Assembly (NCBI GenBank): GCA_963669155.1
Contig: OZ022583.1
Span: 6,964,866 to 7,028,865 of the forward strand
From: Arbacia lixula
Lineage: Eukaryota; Echinodermata; Echinoidea; Arbacioida; Arbaciidae
DNA: 64,000 nt
Reading direction: 5' to 3'
The notes beneath the pieces were generated by a model. The model was not told the origin of the DNA. It saw only the letters and a list, made by a program, of their open reading frames with translations, and did not search any database. The position numbers were made by a program, and so were the translations under genes. This document shows, one piece after another, positions 26,901-37,600 of the stretch. Position 1 is the first letter of the stretch, and every line of letters starts with the position of its first letter.

Positions 26901-29815
26901 AACTCGGAGCCAGACACACACCTCGTAATACACTGTACACACAACGCGAGCATGTACTCCTTCGCATAGCTTATGTACATTGAAAGCACATGTATTGCAT
27001 CGGCAACGCATGGAGCCAGACACACACCTCGTAATACATGTACACTGTACACACAACGCAGGCATGTACTCCTTCGCATAGCGTACGCACATGTACATTG
27101 GAAGCACATGTCTTGCATCGGCAACGCATGGAGCCTCGTAATACACTGTACACACAACGCAAGCATGTACTCCTTCGCATAGCGTACGTACATGTACTGT
27201 ACATTGAAAGCACATGTATTGCATCGGCAACGCATGGAGCTAGACACACGTGTCTCGTAATACACTGCACACATACGGGAGCATACTCCTTCGCACAGCG
27301 GACGTACAAAAGCATGTGGTTTGAAAGTCAGATTCATGTCATGTAATGCAATTAGCTACTGTATTTAAACGGCGACAGTATATCGAGGTCGGATGATGTG
27401 TTGAGCAAAAATATATCGTCTTTTCCATTTGAAAACGCATGTTTCCAATCCCTCTTTTCCCGTTTGATAACGCATGTTTCCGAGGCGGCTATAGATATCA
27501 AAACATAGTAAAACACAAAGAACACACAAACACACATATTTCAATGTTTTTTTATTGTTTTTTATGCTGTTTGGATATAACGAGGTTTCGTTATAACGAG
27601 GAAAAAGCTCTGGTCCCGACGTCCTCGTTATATCGAGAGTAAGCTGTATTACTTGTGAATAAATTGGTGTGTGGCACGCAAAGAGTTAAGGTTTCTGCCC
27701 CTGAAAAAAAGCACCCACCAATTAAATCAACGATGATGGAGTTGCCCAGCAGCACCGAGAAGCCCAGAAGCACCCAGGGTAGGTACGGGGCAGGGAAGTT
27801 CATGAGACCAAAGAAGTTCATGCGGATGTAAGGGTTGCGTCTGCTCCAGACGTAGACCAGCATGATGGTGAAGGCCTGGCCCAGGAACACCAGGTTCACA
27901 AATAGACCAATCAGCTGAGCGGGATGGGTAGAGTCAAGAAAGATATTAAAAGAGTGCTGCACACCACAGCCATGTTGCATAGGTATACGTTTTCAATTAT
28001 TGTAATTTACCATCAATGTTACCATGGCAACATGTGCAATAATGACAGCTCATTGGCTGTTGCCATGGTACTTACCATTAATGGTAAGTTACAATAAATG
28101 AAGACATATCTGCAACATGGCCCAGAGGGGAAAATTACAAATTTATTTGTGGGGGCTTCTTTTCAAGCATGGGTCTGTCTTATAAAGAGTTGTGATTGAT
28201 TTGAATCGATCGGAAGTCCAATGCCCTATCTCTAATGTAAAAAGTTACGATTTATATCAATTGTAACGTTAGTTGTGATCAATCACAATTCTTTATAAGA
28301 CAGGGCCCATGGAACATAAGCCATGCCACAAAATACCATGAACTATCTTTTGTACTATGCTCTATCACATTTTTTTTCTCTTACAGGGGCTCTTTTATCA
28401 TTCAGTGACTTTTTTTTTCCACCAAGGAGGCTAAATTGTCCTGAACCACTGTGAAAGTTTTTTTTTTTTAAACTGCTGCCTACAAGTACAAACCCTCTCA
28501 TGACCAGTAAAAACCATGTGTAATTTGGAACATGAAATTTGATTTCAAAGATGAACAAATTGCAAAAGATGAGAAAAGATGATCGTTTTTTTTTTTTTAT
28601 TATGTTGCCATTCATACACTACTAAATACTTCAAAAGATGGACTGTTTGGCAGCTCTATGTGGTTCTTCTATACATGACATATTACACTGAGTTGAAATT
28701 CTCTCTACAAGCCACACACAGAACTTCAGTTTTATAACCCTCTGTGTGCCAGATTAACTGCTGCTCAATGGGATTTGTGTGTAATACTTGTGAACGAATT
28801 GCACACATGGCACTCAAAGGATTAAAATGAGCCGACTACAAATGAAGGATACAGTCATGAGGGTGCCTCCAAAGAGGAACATGAAGAAGAAGTCTGCCGT
28901 GCGCCCCCGGAACGAGCCCTCCTCCAGCATGCGGCAGTAGCGGTATGTGAAGATCATGTTGAAGAGAAAGTTGAAGCCCACCGTCCCAAAGTACATGAAG
29001 TTTGTGATCAACCTCCATACCTGTAACAGGAATAACATGCAAAAATGTTATACATGCTAAATGGTGCTACAAAGTGAACAGTTTATGTGATTTGTTATTT
29101 GCTTTGCAACCGTAGTGGTACGTGCAAATCATGTTGGAGAGGAAATTGAAGCTAACTGTCCTAAAGTATATGATTTGTGATCAACATCCACACCTGTAAC
29201 AGACATTTTGTGGATTTTCCCACATACAGCATGAATATAAATAAACATTTCACATAAATATCACGAACATGGTTAACAAGTGGACAGAAAAAAAAAATCA
29301 AGCAAAGACTTGAAAATGACATCCTGTAATGAAGTTGAGAACATCATACAAAATTAGCTGTGCAAAATACTGTCAATGATTTCCTATTCAATAAAGGAAA
29401 CAAAGAAAAGGAGATTGACAAGTACAAACAGGAGAGGAGCCTAAAATGTTTGTTAAATAACAAAATTATATAAATGTTACAAAGATATAACTTTATGTGC
29501 TCCATTCGCCAAACAGCTCAAATCTCCCTTCAACCTTTAATCTTGACGCTAATGGCACAAACTCACGCATGAAAAGTCCACGTCTCAGTTGCACAATGAG
29601 AAAGGCTGCTCCAGGGGTAATGAAACAGTTATATCCCGGTATACCTCAAAAAACTGTGGAACACATTTTCTCACAACAAACCTAAGTCTTACAAAATGTT
29701 AGGATCCCATATGGTACGGTTTCATATATCTAAGGAAGGTAATGAAATAATAGCTCTTGGTAAGCCTACAAACATTTATGATTGATTTTATTGCCTAGAA
29801 AATAGAAATGACCTT

Positions 29816-29847
<32 letters not shown>

Positions 29848-31334
29848 GATTATGAAGTCTCAAACCACCATGAGTCTTTCTTTCCTCACCTCAAAATGAT
29901 TGAAAATCAAATCTGGGTTGAAATACAGCTGAAAAGGTGACACAATATCCAGTTGCTGCAAATAAAACAGAATATGTAATTGTAGGCTAAAATCAAGACC
30001 TGTGGAAGTGTGACGCCCCCTCTAAAATGCTCAAAGCCAAAGAAAAAATGAATTACACAAATACTGATTACTCACTGAAATGTTAGATTAAAGCAACAAA
30101 TATGATACAATAGTGAAGGAATTATGGGCAATTCTTATCTGAAAACTTTTCCCCTGTATGATAAAATTACATCCCATGAAGGACTCAGTGAGTTCAACTC
30201 AATAGCTCTGAGCTCTGGGTAAGTTTATGACTCCAGCATACTCTTTTACATTACAAACACACATTTCTTCTACATTATTTCTTTACACAAATCCCATGGC
30301 TGTAATTGTGTGTGGCCAGGAGGAGTTGCAGTCCAAGCTGTAAAATTGTTTGTAATCATCTTGGTAAAGTCTTGTAATAAGCCCATTTTTGTAATGTATT
30401 CACCCCGTGGGGGGCACTCACATACATTGGTGGTACGGGGACGTGCCGCTTTGAAGACCCCCTTTTTGAGACCTAGATATCAGTTCTTTAGATGCTCTAT
30501 ATCCTACGCATGGCGAAAGTTCCGCGAAAGTTCCGCTCCTTAGCCTCCCCGCTGTGCCCCTCCCTCCGTTCCCCCGGTCCGCGGCTTGCGTGCAGCTTGC
30601 TACGCGTACGCTTCAACATCAACCCGGCCGCCCGACCCGCCGGCCTAGCAAGCTGCAAGAAAACCCTGACGTAAACACAACGCGTCGCATGTGCAGCGAG
30701 GATAGTTCTGTAGACCCTGTTTTTCACAATGCCGGCCGGGAATGCCGGTATATTTTTAGTTCCTAAGACCCCACATTTTACGCGGATTTTACCCTTGTAG
30801 TCAGTTCCTTAGGCCCCCATTTCAGGGTTTCGTGAGGCACACCCCCATCAAAATATAATTTGAGTGCCCCCCCCGGGGTATTCACACCTTTTCCCCTAAA
30901 TGCCAAATGATGCATTATTATATTCACCTGTATTTTGTGATTCAGTTTCAATGCACTCTGATACACTGAATCTGTTAGTTGTTGCTACTCGGACAAACTT
31001 TGTACAAGCTTTGGGGTTACCATTAGTGATATATTGTTTAAAATATGTGCATAAACTTTGCATACATGAAATGAAAATGGTCTATAATTACATAACTTCA
31101 ATGTTCCGTTTAAGAAGCCTTCAGAAACAAAAGGAACTGTTAATGGGCTGCCCTCCTTTGCATGGTGATGTCCTATTTGTAATTTTAATTGTTCTGGCTT
31201 TGGATCAATGACACAAACCTTATTAGGTGGCTTATACCTACCACGGCTAAAGTTGTCAACACACATGATGTCCCATACAGTCTAGTAATAGGAGGCGTCT
31301 GCATGTATTCCTGCTGAACAGTCTGAAACGCCAT
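23803..31334 (-). CDS. DERL2: Derlin-2, ER-associated degradation membrane protein (complete, six exons)
   Basis: Derlins are rhomboid pseudoproteases of the ER membrane. They act in the retrotranslocation channel that moves misfolded proteins to p97 and the proteasome. Exons on the minus strand are 31334-31242, 29955-29890, 29020-28853, 27914-27719, 25719-25629 and 23923-23803; all junctions are GT-AG and in phase, giving 244 codons plus TAG (human Derlin-2 is 239). Diagnostic segments include [19 protein letters not shown] at the N-terminus, the WR of VWRLITNF in the first luminal loop, [34 protein letters not shown] and [11 protein letters not shown] near the C-terminus. The [11 protein letters not shown] tail and [13 protein letters not shown] favour Derlin-2 over Derlin-1. 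The start is the ATG at 31334; an upstream in-frame ATG at 31379 would add 15 residues absent from the family. The extreme C-terminus is acidic/proline-rich and lacks the usual p97-binding end. Confidence 0.95.
24383..24952. mobile_element. TA-flanked non-autonomous transposon, 570 bp, in DERL2 intron 5
   Basis: The left end reads TA|GGGGTGGTATTACAGAA and the right end TTCTGTAATACCACCC|TA. Long inverted arms contain multiple CTTAGGAGAAAA/CTCCTAAG words, so the element folds back on itself. It has no coding capacity. The TA flanks suggest a Tc1/mariner- or PIF-like origin. Confidence 0.75.
25143..25225. mobile_element. TTAA-flanked MITE, 83 bp (family P)
   Basis: TTAA|CCCATTGTGTGCCAG ... ACTCAAAGGG|TTAA. 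The CCC...GGG ends with a TTAA target are piggyBac-like. The family recurs in the window at about 28738-28821, 42840-42923, 44939-45030 (reverse), 35537-35626 (reverse, decayed) and 26560-27685 (interrupted). The core word CTCTATGGGATTTG is shared. Confidence 0.65.
25230..25594. mobile_element. TTAA-flanked palindromic element, 365 bp
   Basis: The ends are AGGTAGTATACTGTACT and its inverse AGTACAGTATACTACCT, flanked by TTAA at 25226-25229 and 25595-25598. The two halves are near-complementary through to a centre around 25410 (ACAAATCCTC...GAGGATTTGT), so the whole element can form one long hairpin. It shares its left TTAA with the neighbouring 83 bp element. Confidence 0.75.
25629..25719 (-). 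CDS. DERL2: DERL2 exon 5 (last membrane segment)
   Basis: 91 nt, phase 1 in and phase 2 out. It encodes [17 protein letters not shown] and then [12 protein letters not shown], matching the family block GHIYFFLEDVFP. Acceptor CATCAG, donor GTAAGT. Confidence 0.93.
26622..27646. mobile_element. TA-flanked element with TCGTTATAACGA motifs, 1,025 bp, in DERL2 intron 4
   Basis: The left end is TA|CAGCTTACTCTCGATACAAC and the right end TATCGAGAGTAAGCTG|TA. Subterminal words GATATAACGAGGTTTCGTTA are repeated in several places. This style of terminus is typical of pogo/Tigger-like Tc1/mariner elements. The interior holds a minisatellite of about 106-118 bp and no transposase. It has inserted into a family P TTAA MITE; removing it and one TA restores the MITE sequence. 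Confidence 0.8.
26880..27335. repeat. Minisatellite, unit 106-118 bp, four copies, inside the 26622-27646 element
   Basis: GGCAACGC(A/G)TGGA recurs at 26886, 27001, 27119 and 27225, each followed by CTCGTAATACACTG, CACAACGC and ACTCCTTCGCATAGC. Open frames on both strands (cysteine-rich, repetitive) are by-products of unit lengths that keep frames open. Confidence 0.85.
27719..27914 (-). CDS. DERL2: DERL2 exon 4 (central transmembrane segments)
   Basis: 196 nt encoding [19 protein letters not shown] through [15 protein letters not shown], ending one base into a Gly codon. Acceptor GCTCAG, donor GTGGGT. These are the membrane helices conserved in all Derlin-2/3 proteins. Confidence 0.93.
27964..28126. 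mobile_element. Palindromic MITE, family G (GCCATGTTGCATA), in DERL2 intron 3
   Basis: About 160 bp. It starts GCCATGTTGCATAGGTAT, ends CATATCTGCAACATGGC, and has internal inverted blocks TTACCATCAATG...CATTAATGGTAA. Other copies are at about 38298-38434, 42234-42396, 49746-49865 and 59271-59380. Confidence 0.75.
28171..28307. mobile_element. Palindromic MITE, about 137 bp
   Basis: GGGTCTGTCTTATAAAGAGT with TTGTGATTGAT at the left, and ATCAATCACAA with TTCTTTATAAGACAGGGCCC at the right, form about 30 bp inverted ends. No coding capacity. Confidence 0.7.
28738..28821. mobile_element. Family P TTAA MITE copy
   Basis: CCCTCTGTGTGCCAG ... TGGCACTCAAAGGA|TTAA, with CAATGGGATTTGTGTG inside. The left TTAA is degraded to ATAA. 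Lies between DERL2 exons 3 and 4. Confidence 0.6.
28853..29020 (-). CDS. DERL2: DERL2 exon 3 (WR motif to TM2/TM3)
   Basis: 168 nt, 56 codons, phase 0 at both ends, starting [12 protein letters not shown] and ending FLFGGTLMT. Acceptor TTACAG, donor GTATCC. A decayed partial copy of this exon lies 80-185 bp upstream in transcription direction (29104-29205). Confidence 0.93.
29104..29205 (-). pseudogene. Decayed partial copy of DERL2 exon 3
   Basis: On the plus strand, GGTACGTGCAAATCATGTTG, GAAATTGAAGC and TTTGTGATCAACATCCACAC parallel the exon 3 sequence at 28925-29022, including the CTGTAACAG acceptor. On the minus strand it reads [10 protein letters not shown] then a stop, with a 3-nt deletion and a codon change at the conserved WR. 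It is a non-functional tandem duplicate within intron 2. Confidence 0.75.
29818..29848. repeat. Poly(A) tract
   Basis: About 28 A residues on the plus strand in DERL2 intron 2. No adjacent retroposon body is recognisable. Confidence 0.8.
29890..29955 (-). CDS. DERL2: DERL2 exon 2
   Basis: 66 nt, 22 codons, phase 0 at both ends: [17 protein letters not shown] then FNHFE, matching the human [22 protein letters not shown] region. Acceptor TTGCAG, donor GTGAGG. Confidence 0.93.
30404..30877. mobile_element. Non-autonomous DNA transposon with 8-bp target duplication, in DERL2 intron 1
   Basis: The left end CCCGTGGGGGGCACTCA and right end TGAGTGCCCCCCCCGGG are 17 bp inverted termini with one mismatch. 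They are flanked by direct repeats GTATTCAC at 30396-30403 and 30878-30885. An 8-bp duplication fits hAT or P superfamilies. The interior is GC-rich with no transposase. Confidence 0.8.
30930..31100. repeat. Dispersed repeat, copy 1 (second copy 36230-36400)
   Basis: Shared blocks with 36230-36400 include GTGATTCAGTTTCA/GTAATTCAGTTTCA, GCTACTCGGACAAAC/CTACTCGGACAAAC, AAGCTTTGGGGTTAC and TTTGCATACAT. Likely an old short interspersed element; its ends are unclear. Confidence 0.6.
31242..31334 (-). CDS. DERL2: DERL2 exon 1 (start codon)
   Basis: 93 nt from ATG at 31334 to the donor GTAGGT. It encodes 31 residues starting [17 protein letters not shown] and ending VLTTLAV. The alignment with [20 protein letters not shown] fixes the start. 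Confidence 0.92.
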
Positions 31335-34286
31335 GATGAAAGAAGCAGAGTCTGACTTCTTTCGCTCACCTGGCAGCAACTGAGAGAAAGATAAAGGTCA
31401 AAGGTCAACTGATGGAAATCTCTAACAAAAAAAGAGTGAACAGCAAAAAAATGAACAAATCATCAATTGCATCCCTCAGTTTAGGAGGGGCGTACAGCTA
31501 ATTAAGGGAGATTCTTTCTTGTCATACAGGGTGCATTGATCAACTCTTTTTGAGCCTATAATCAGCATTTTTAAACAGAGTTCAGGCTTGTGTTTGCAGT
31601 TGATAATCTGCATTTTGTGTATGATTAGCCTCACCAGTCTGAAATGTAGAAACATGTTCATTTTAAGAAATATGAGCCAGAATCATATCTTAGTGCTGAT
31701 AAATACTAAGCCCTTTTGGTACTTGTAAAGAATCTATATTTAGGAAATTCACTTCCTCTTTCCGGTTTTGGAAAATGGTTGTTGATCTTTGCATCCCAGT
31801 CAAACGGCGCAATACACCTGCACATAAATAAGGCCCTTCGTCTCAACTCTTGACGAGTTGATAAATGCGCGTAACTAGAAATTTGATCTATATTTTTCTG
31901 GCCTACTAGTGCTGCGCCATATTGCCTTTTTGCACGATTAGGATATATAGGCACACATTGTATCATCGGACACTATCCTAACTCTGAAAGCGCATATTAA
32001 AGCGTACTAAAGCAATTTTGTACGCATAGTGTGTGATTTTTTTACTGATTAACACTTAACTCTTTGCCCGCCACGCACAATATCTCCCCTGCGCCACATT
32101 AATTTCAGGGTGCTGCATTCAGAGGGGTTTTGCATGCACTGTCTTATTCAACTTGCAATAACTTTTTATTGGTTTGTAGTGATGAAAAAAAATGTGTAGC
32201 AAAGTCTAAAAGAAATTAATACTCTTGCTAATGGTATCATTTTTGTCATGTATAATATCATAGATTCTGAGAATTATAACTTAACATTCTGTCTCCAAAT
32301 TATCGTTTTGGAGGCTATTTTATACCTCTTATATTCAATATATCCTAATGAAAGTTAGTTCATGAAAAAGATTTGTTCTTTAGCTTTCATTACATACCAA
32401 ACCCATGTTTTATGGGAATAATGAGCCAAGCAATTTAGGATTTAAATGGGACATTCAAAAAGAGTAAGCTAACAATGAACTAAACTCCTCTATTGAAATT
32501 GACCCTGGGTACTTCTCAATAGACATCCTGTCCTGGGAGACTTCCTGCCTATTGATACTTTGATCCCCTTTATGCAATACACGCGTCGCTATTGTATGTG
32601 TGTGCGCACAATACAATTAAATGCGTTCCGTATGCATTGTACTCGTAATGTGACTTGAGTCGAACTTGGCAGCCCGCTGTATATGCCGCGAGTCGAATGA
32701 AGCGGGCAAAGAGTTAACCTGGCGCTCTCGCATTTTTAAGACTGCTGTTTGCGACAAAACTATAATAGAGGAAACTGCCGATAATGTGCGATATCTCCAT
32801 CAATCCGACGAGTACAGTGCCGACATTTCACCAGTAATGCGTCTCGATCATGCTCGTTTCAGTGCAGTGAAATATTAACGGGAAAGTTTCGGCGATCGAC
32901 AAGAAAATTACGGATGTACTAATGCAAGTTGAAAAACAGAGATGTTTCGAACGAAAATATGCAATTGTCAAATATGTGCACATTTTGTCTAATTTTGCTT
33001 CCGAAAATCCTGCATTTTGTTTGATAATGCGTAAATACACAATAGATTGGGCATCCAACCTTCGATAACACACACTGAGCAGAAAAACGCGGGGGGCCGG
33101 TTTCAAGGGTAGGGGCTGGTTTGTGGACCACTCACTGTACCGTCTCTATTCAGGGGTAAACAATCAATGTCTAAAAATGTAATTTCGATGAAATGCCCCG
33201 AATGAGATATTTATTTCTGTCAAACAGTCACAGCAGTCTCCGCCTCCGGTCTCTATATAGCTTCAGGGTTTGCGACGACCCACTCAAAACCTTCTCAAAA
33301 GTAGTTCAATCAAGTCAGTTTCAAGTTCTACTATTGCGTTTATTGGGAGGGAAGTTCTTTTAAAAAAATCTTCTTCCACTTTCTGTGTTTTTTATACAAA
33401 AATTATTTGACATGCAAAAGGGACACCATGTTTCCTTAATCTTACTTTAAACAATGTAACATATGAGTGCAGAAGTCTACTTACATTACGTCAGAGGAGG
33501 CAGAAAGCTAGCTTGTCAGTTGGAATAAATTTCTATTACTGTCTACAAGCTATGTCCCGATGACAATTCGTTGAGCTTATGCCTCATTTACGTTAGGACA
33601 CGTCAGCTCAGCACTACTACTAGCACTGCATTGTACGAATGATCAGCTGCGCTGAGCTGCCAGAGCTGACCACTGCTACAAACTACCCAAACAATAATGC
33701 GTCTCAATATAATTCGTCCCGTCTTTCGGTCTACCTTTTTTTTATTGCATTGTTGAATTGAATTGACCATTCAAATGGCTACTTTCCTTTAATGAAGTAT
33801 TAAATCATAAAACATCGATAGAATGTCACCAAAAAAGAAAATGCGACCTTTATAAAGATAAAGGATTTGGTCTTGCTTTCACAGGTCTACTGGCTAAAAT
33901 AAGAAATATTGGCCAGGGGAAATGAAATATGTGCCTTCTCCTAAGTGATTGCTAAATTTACTTTATGATTGATTTTGTGATAAATTTATATTCGCTTACC
34001 ATTTAAAAAAAAAATCTTTTACATGGATGAGAAGTGAAGTACTAGAGATATAACTCACACTTCCCTCTGTACATTTACGATACACAATCAAAACTCGTGA
34101 TCGAACTTTCTAAGATTTTGTCTAAAATTTGATTATAGAGAGTTTTGTTCGGGTCGAGAGTCTTAGATCTTCAATACAACAAATGCACGTGTGTAAACCA
34201 TCCTGCCGCGCGCTGATGGTTTCTGTTTGGAGAACGATGTATCATTCTTCATTTTGACAACGAAAACTATGCAGACGTAAATCAAG
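31335..34286. promoter_or_regulatory. Divergent intergenic region between DERL2 and DHX37
   Basis: The two start codons face away from each other across 2.95 kb. No other gene is supportable here. It must hold both promoters and 5'UTRs, but I see no convincing TATA box near either start. A 654 bp TTAA element (32060-32713) occupies part of it. The DHX37 start has a good context (CAAGATGG). Confidence 0.5.
32060..32713. mobile_element. TTAA-flanked non-autonomous element, 654 bp
   Basis: TTAA|CTCTTTGCCCGC ... GCGGGCAAAGAG|TTAA gives 12 bp perfect inverted ends and a TTAA target at 32056-32059 and 32714-32717, as for piggyBac-type elements. The interior is AT-rich with no transposase. Confidence 0.75.
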
Positions 34287-34604
34287 ATGGTGAAAAACAA
34301 AAGTCGCTCGTTCAATGCCAAAGCTAGGCAAATAGTTGATGATTCAAACATTCGAAAATCTCATCAAACGCCATGCGTCCTCGTGGAAGAGCCATCGGGC
34401 AGTCAGTCGAAGTCTTCCCCTGAACTCTCGGGTGCGAGACAGGGTAGCACGCTGGACAGCAATGCACTCGTGCTGCCATCGAAAAAGACGAATCAGGCGA
34501 GGAAGAAATTACGCTCTGCAGAGCAGAACCAACCAAAGCAACTCAGCAAAAAGCAACGAAAAAGACTAAGCAAGGTTCTAGAGCAGAAAGAGAAGAAAGG
34601 AAAG
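34287..34604 (+). CDS. DHX37: DHX37 exon 1
   Basis: 106 codons, [19 protein letters not shown] to [11 protein letters not shown], donor [16 protein letters not shown] and the ending LEQKEKK align with human SNALVLPGKK and ILEQKEKK. Confidence 0.93.
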
Positions 34605-37600
34605 GTAAATTGAGTCGAAACTGTTCGGAAAAGACCTCCATTCTCCACATGGATAATTTTACAGAGAATAGTGGGCCGAACTTGGCCTTATTTTTCTAAT
34701 TTAGTAACCCTTTAATCATTGTGTGTTTTTCATTATTTTGATAGAGAGCTGAACTACTTGCGTCTCTTGCTGAGCACCAAGCGTCTTCAGAAGAACTGGC
34801 CCAGTACTCCTCATTTGCCCACATTGGTCAAAAGGCCAACAAGAGGTAAATGATTGTTTTTCAATAATAATTCTTTCTGTGAACATGTGCACTTTGTCCA
34901 GGATTTAGGAATGTCCACCTTCTTACAATTGTGACATACTCAACATATTGCATGATTTCTGTTTTTCATTCTCAGGAAAGCAGAAGACGGCAGTAAAAAA
35001 CTGAAAATCAACAGTATCAGTGGCAGTAACAAGAAGAGGAAGAAGGAAGAAGAGGAGGAAGAAGAAGAAGAAGAGGAAGATAAATCAACGAGTGAATCAT
35101 CATCAGATGAAGATGCTGGTGATGACACAGATGCTATTGATCTAGCAAAACTTGGTAACAGAGATGAAGAAGGAAGGCAAACAAATGAGGAGGGTGACCA
35201 AGAAACCTCAAGGACTAGTGATGACGAAGATGATGATGATGACAAGACAGACAGGACTACTAGTTGTAACAAGGATGCACACAAAATAAAACAGACAGAG
35301 ACTGCATCAATGGATCAAACAGTTGGGGTTGATGGCAAACATAGCACAGGGAAGGAGAGTGCCGGAAAGGGAGATGTGAAATCTGAGCCCGCTACTTATG
35401 TGGAAGTGAAAAGGTTGCCAGAAATTCAAGTAAGATCACTAAGAATAGTGTTCAGGGAAAAGACAAATTGCTTGGTTGTGTAAAACTTATCAAATTGCAC
35501 GAAGAAAGGACAGATCTTTCTGTAACAGTTCTGATAACTCTTTGGGTGTCAGATATGTGTTTTCTTCACAAGTACTACACACAAACTCCGGCCATAGAGC
35601 AGCAGTTATCTGGCACACAAAATATTAAAGGAAGGAAGGTGCGGTTTTCAGGTGTGATGGGTAAGTGAGAAATAAAAGTCTATTGTAAGTACATTCCACC
35701 TATGGTGTATCCTTGTACTGCAGCTTGAGTGCTAAGTGCTGAAGTATCGACAATGTGTGTAAAAAGGGATATATTTACATGTGCACTTGAAAAGCCTGAC
35801 ATTCAAAGCCTTTCTCTGGAAGTTCTGCAAGGTCCACCAGGTACTTTGGGAGGGTGTTCCATGATTCCAATTCAGGGAATTGAATTGCTTTATTCCAAGC
35901 TTTGCTTTAGGAGGAAGTGGTGGGCCACTGATTATGTTGCTGCTACTGCTATTGATCTTGATTTCAATTTTGATTGCTCATGCAGGAAGCCAGACTTGCC
36001 TTACCCATCCTAGCCGAGGAGCAGATGGTAATGGAGGGTATCCATGACAACCCAGTAGTCATCATCTGTGGAGAGACCGGGAGTGGGAAAACTACCCAAG
36101 TGCCTCAGTTTCTCTATGAGGCTGGCTATGCACTGTAAGTGATGCTGTCTTGAGCATATTTAATTTGCCAATAAGCCATATTCACAATGTATTTACAACT
36201 TGCCTTCCAACTGGGTAGTAACGCATTATTACATTACCCGTATTTCGTAATTCAGTTTCAGTGGATGGAAGGCACTCTGACTCTTTTAGCTGTTACTACT
36301 CGGACAAACGGTGCAAAAGCTTTGGGGTTACTATTAGTTTGAACAACATGAATAAAATTTGCATACATAACAAATATTGTCTATTGTAGTCATGTTCAAC
36401 TCCTAGGACACCACTCAGAGAGTACGAAAATGAGATTCAATCAGTGAATATTATGTGTCCAGTTTTATGAATGTTAAAGAATGGACAATACATTAAGTAC
36501 AATGCATAGTATGTTTGAAATGTCTTATAGCAAAATCAGCCATTACAAAATCACAAGTTTATTACCCTCATAGTGGGATATTAATCTATCAAACAAAATT
36601 ATTCCTATTTGCTTCCAATGGTGCCTTATCAATTGATTGGGACCTTGGTTTTGAACTTTTGAGCCAGTCATTCTATTAACATGCTGGCATACCCTGTGCT
36701 GCGTCATTTCCACATCTCCAGGAAAGGACTGATTGGTGTTACGGAGCCCAGACGAGTTGCAGCGGTCAGTATGTCACAACGTGTTGCCAAGGAAATGAAC
36801 TTACCCACCAGGTATGTGGATCTGTCATTTTTTTTCTATTCTTTTCTAACTGAGAAGGATGTCCTCTTTTTCTATACTTTCTTTTTAGGGGGATGATGGA
36901 AAATTTGGGGAAGAGGGGTCATTATTATCCATCGCCATTAGGAATATGGCGAAAAGGTTGTGTCTCAATGGAATCCACATGTATGAACAAGCTAATGGAA
37001 CTCGTGAAACTATATGTGTCAATGTTGGCTGGAGTACAATTCCTGTACTTTGTGGCTTGCAAGGGAAATAGTTTATCATTATGTGTCAGGTCAGGAAGTG
37101 TTTGCCTAAAGTTTGAATCTGTTGTTAAAAACAAAAACGATCTTTCTGCCAATATTTAACGTAACTCAAATTTTATTCTGTGTCCTGCAGCAAAGTCTCC
37201 TACCAGATCCGATATGCTGGAAACGTGACAGATGACACCAAGATCAAGTTCATGACTGATGGTGTCCTGATGAAAGAGGTTCAAAAGGTAAAAGAAGAAA
37301 ATTTCGCTCTGAAATCGTAATTGATAATTGAGATACGTACAAAGGACACATGCAACATAATTTTTGTGGAAATACAATTTGACCGGTCCATAAAGACCAT
37401 CCCAAGGGTAATGGAACTATCAGTTTCTATGAACGGTGGATGGTGTTTATAGATGGGTACAGTTTGGTGTGACATGCTCAGAAGAGATTCATATAAGATG
37501 ACCTTCATCGGCAGCAAGTCATTTAGACAGGTTTAACTCTATATTCTATGCTCTATGAAATGCAAGACATCAATCGCATTTTCTGTGAATACAAAAAGGC

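Noticed and set aside
26777-27346. Cysteine-rich open frames up to 186 codons on both strands
   Set aside because: They follow the minisatellite inside a TA-flanked transposon; repeats in several frames simultaneously and no homologous domain.
31332-31379. Upstream in-frame ATG at 31379 as the DERL2 start
   Set aside because: It would add 15 residues (MLPGERKKSDSASFI) not found in Derlins; the ATG at 31334 aligns with the family N-terminus.
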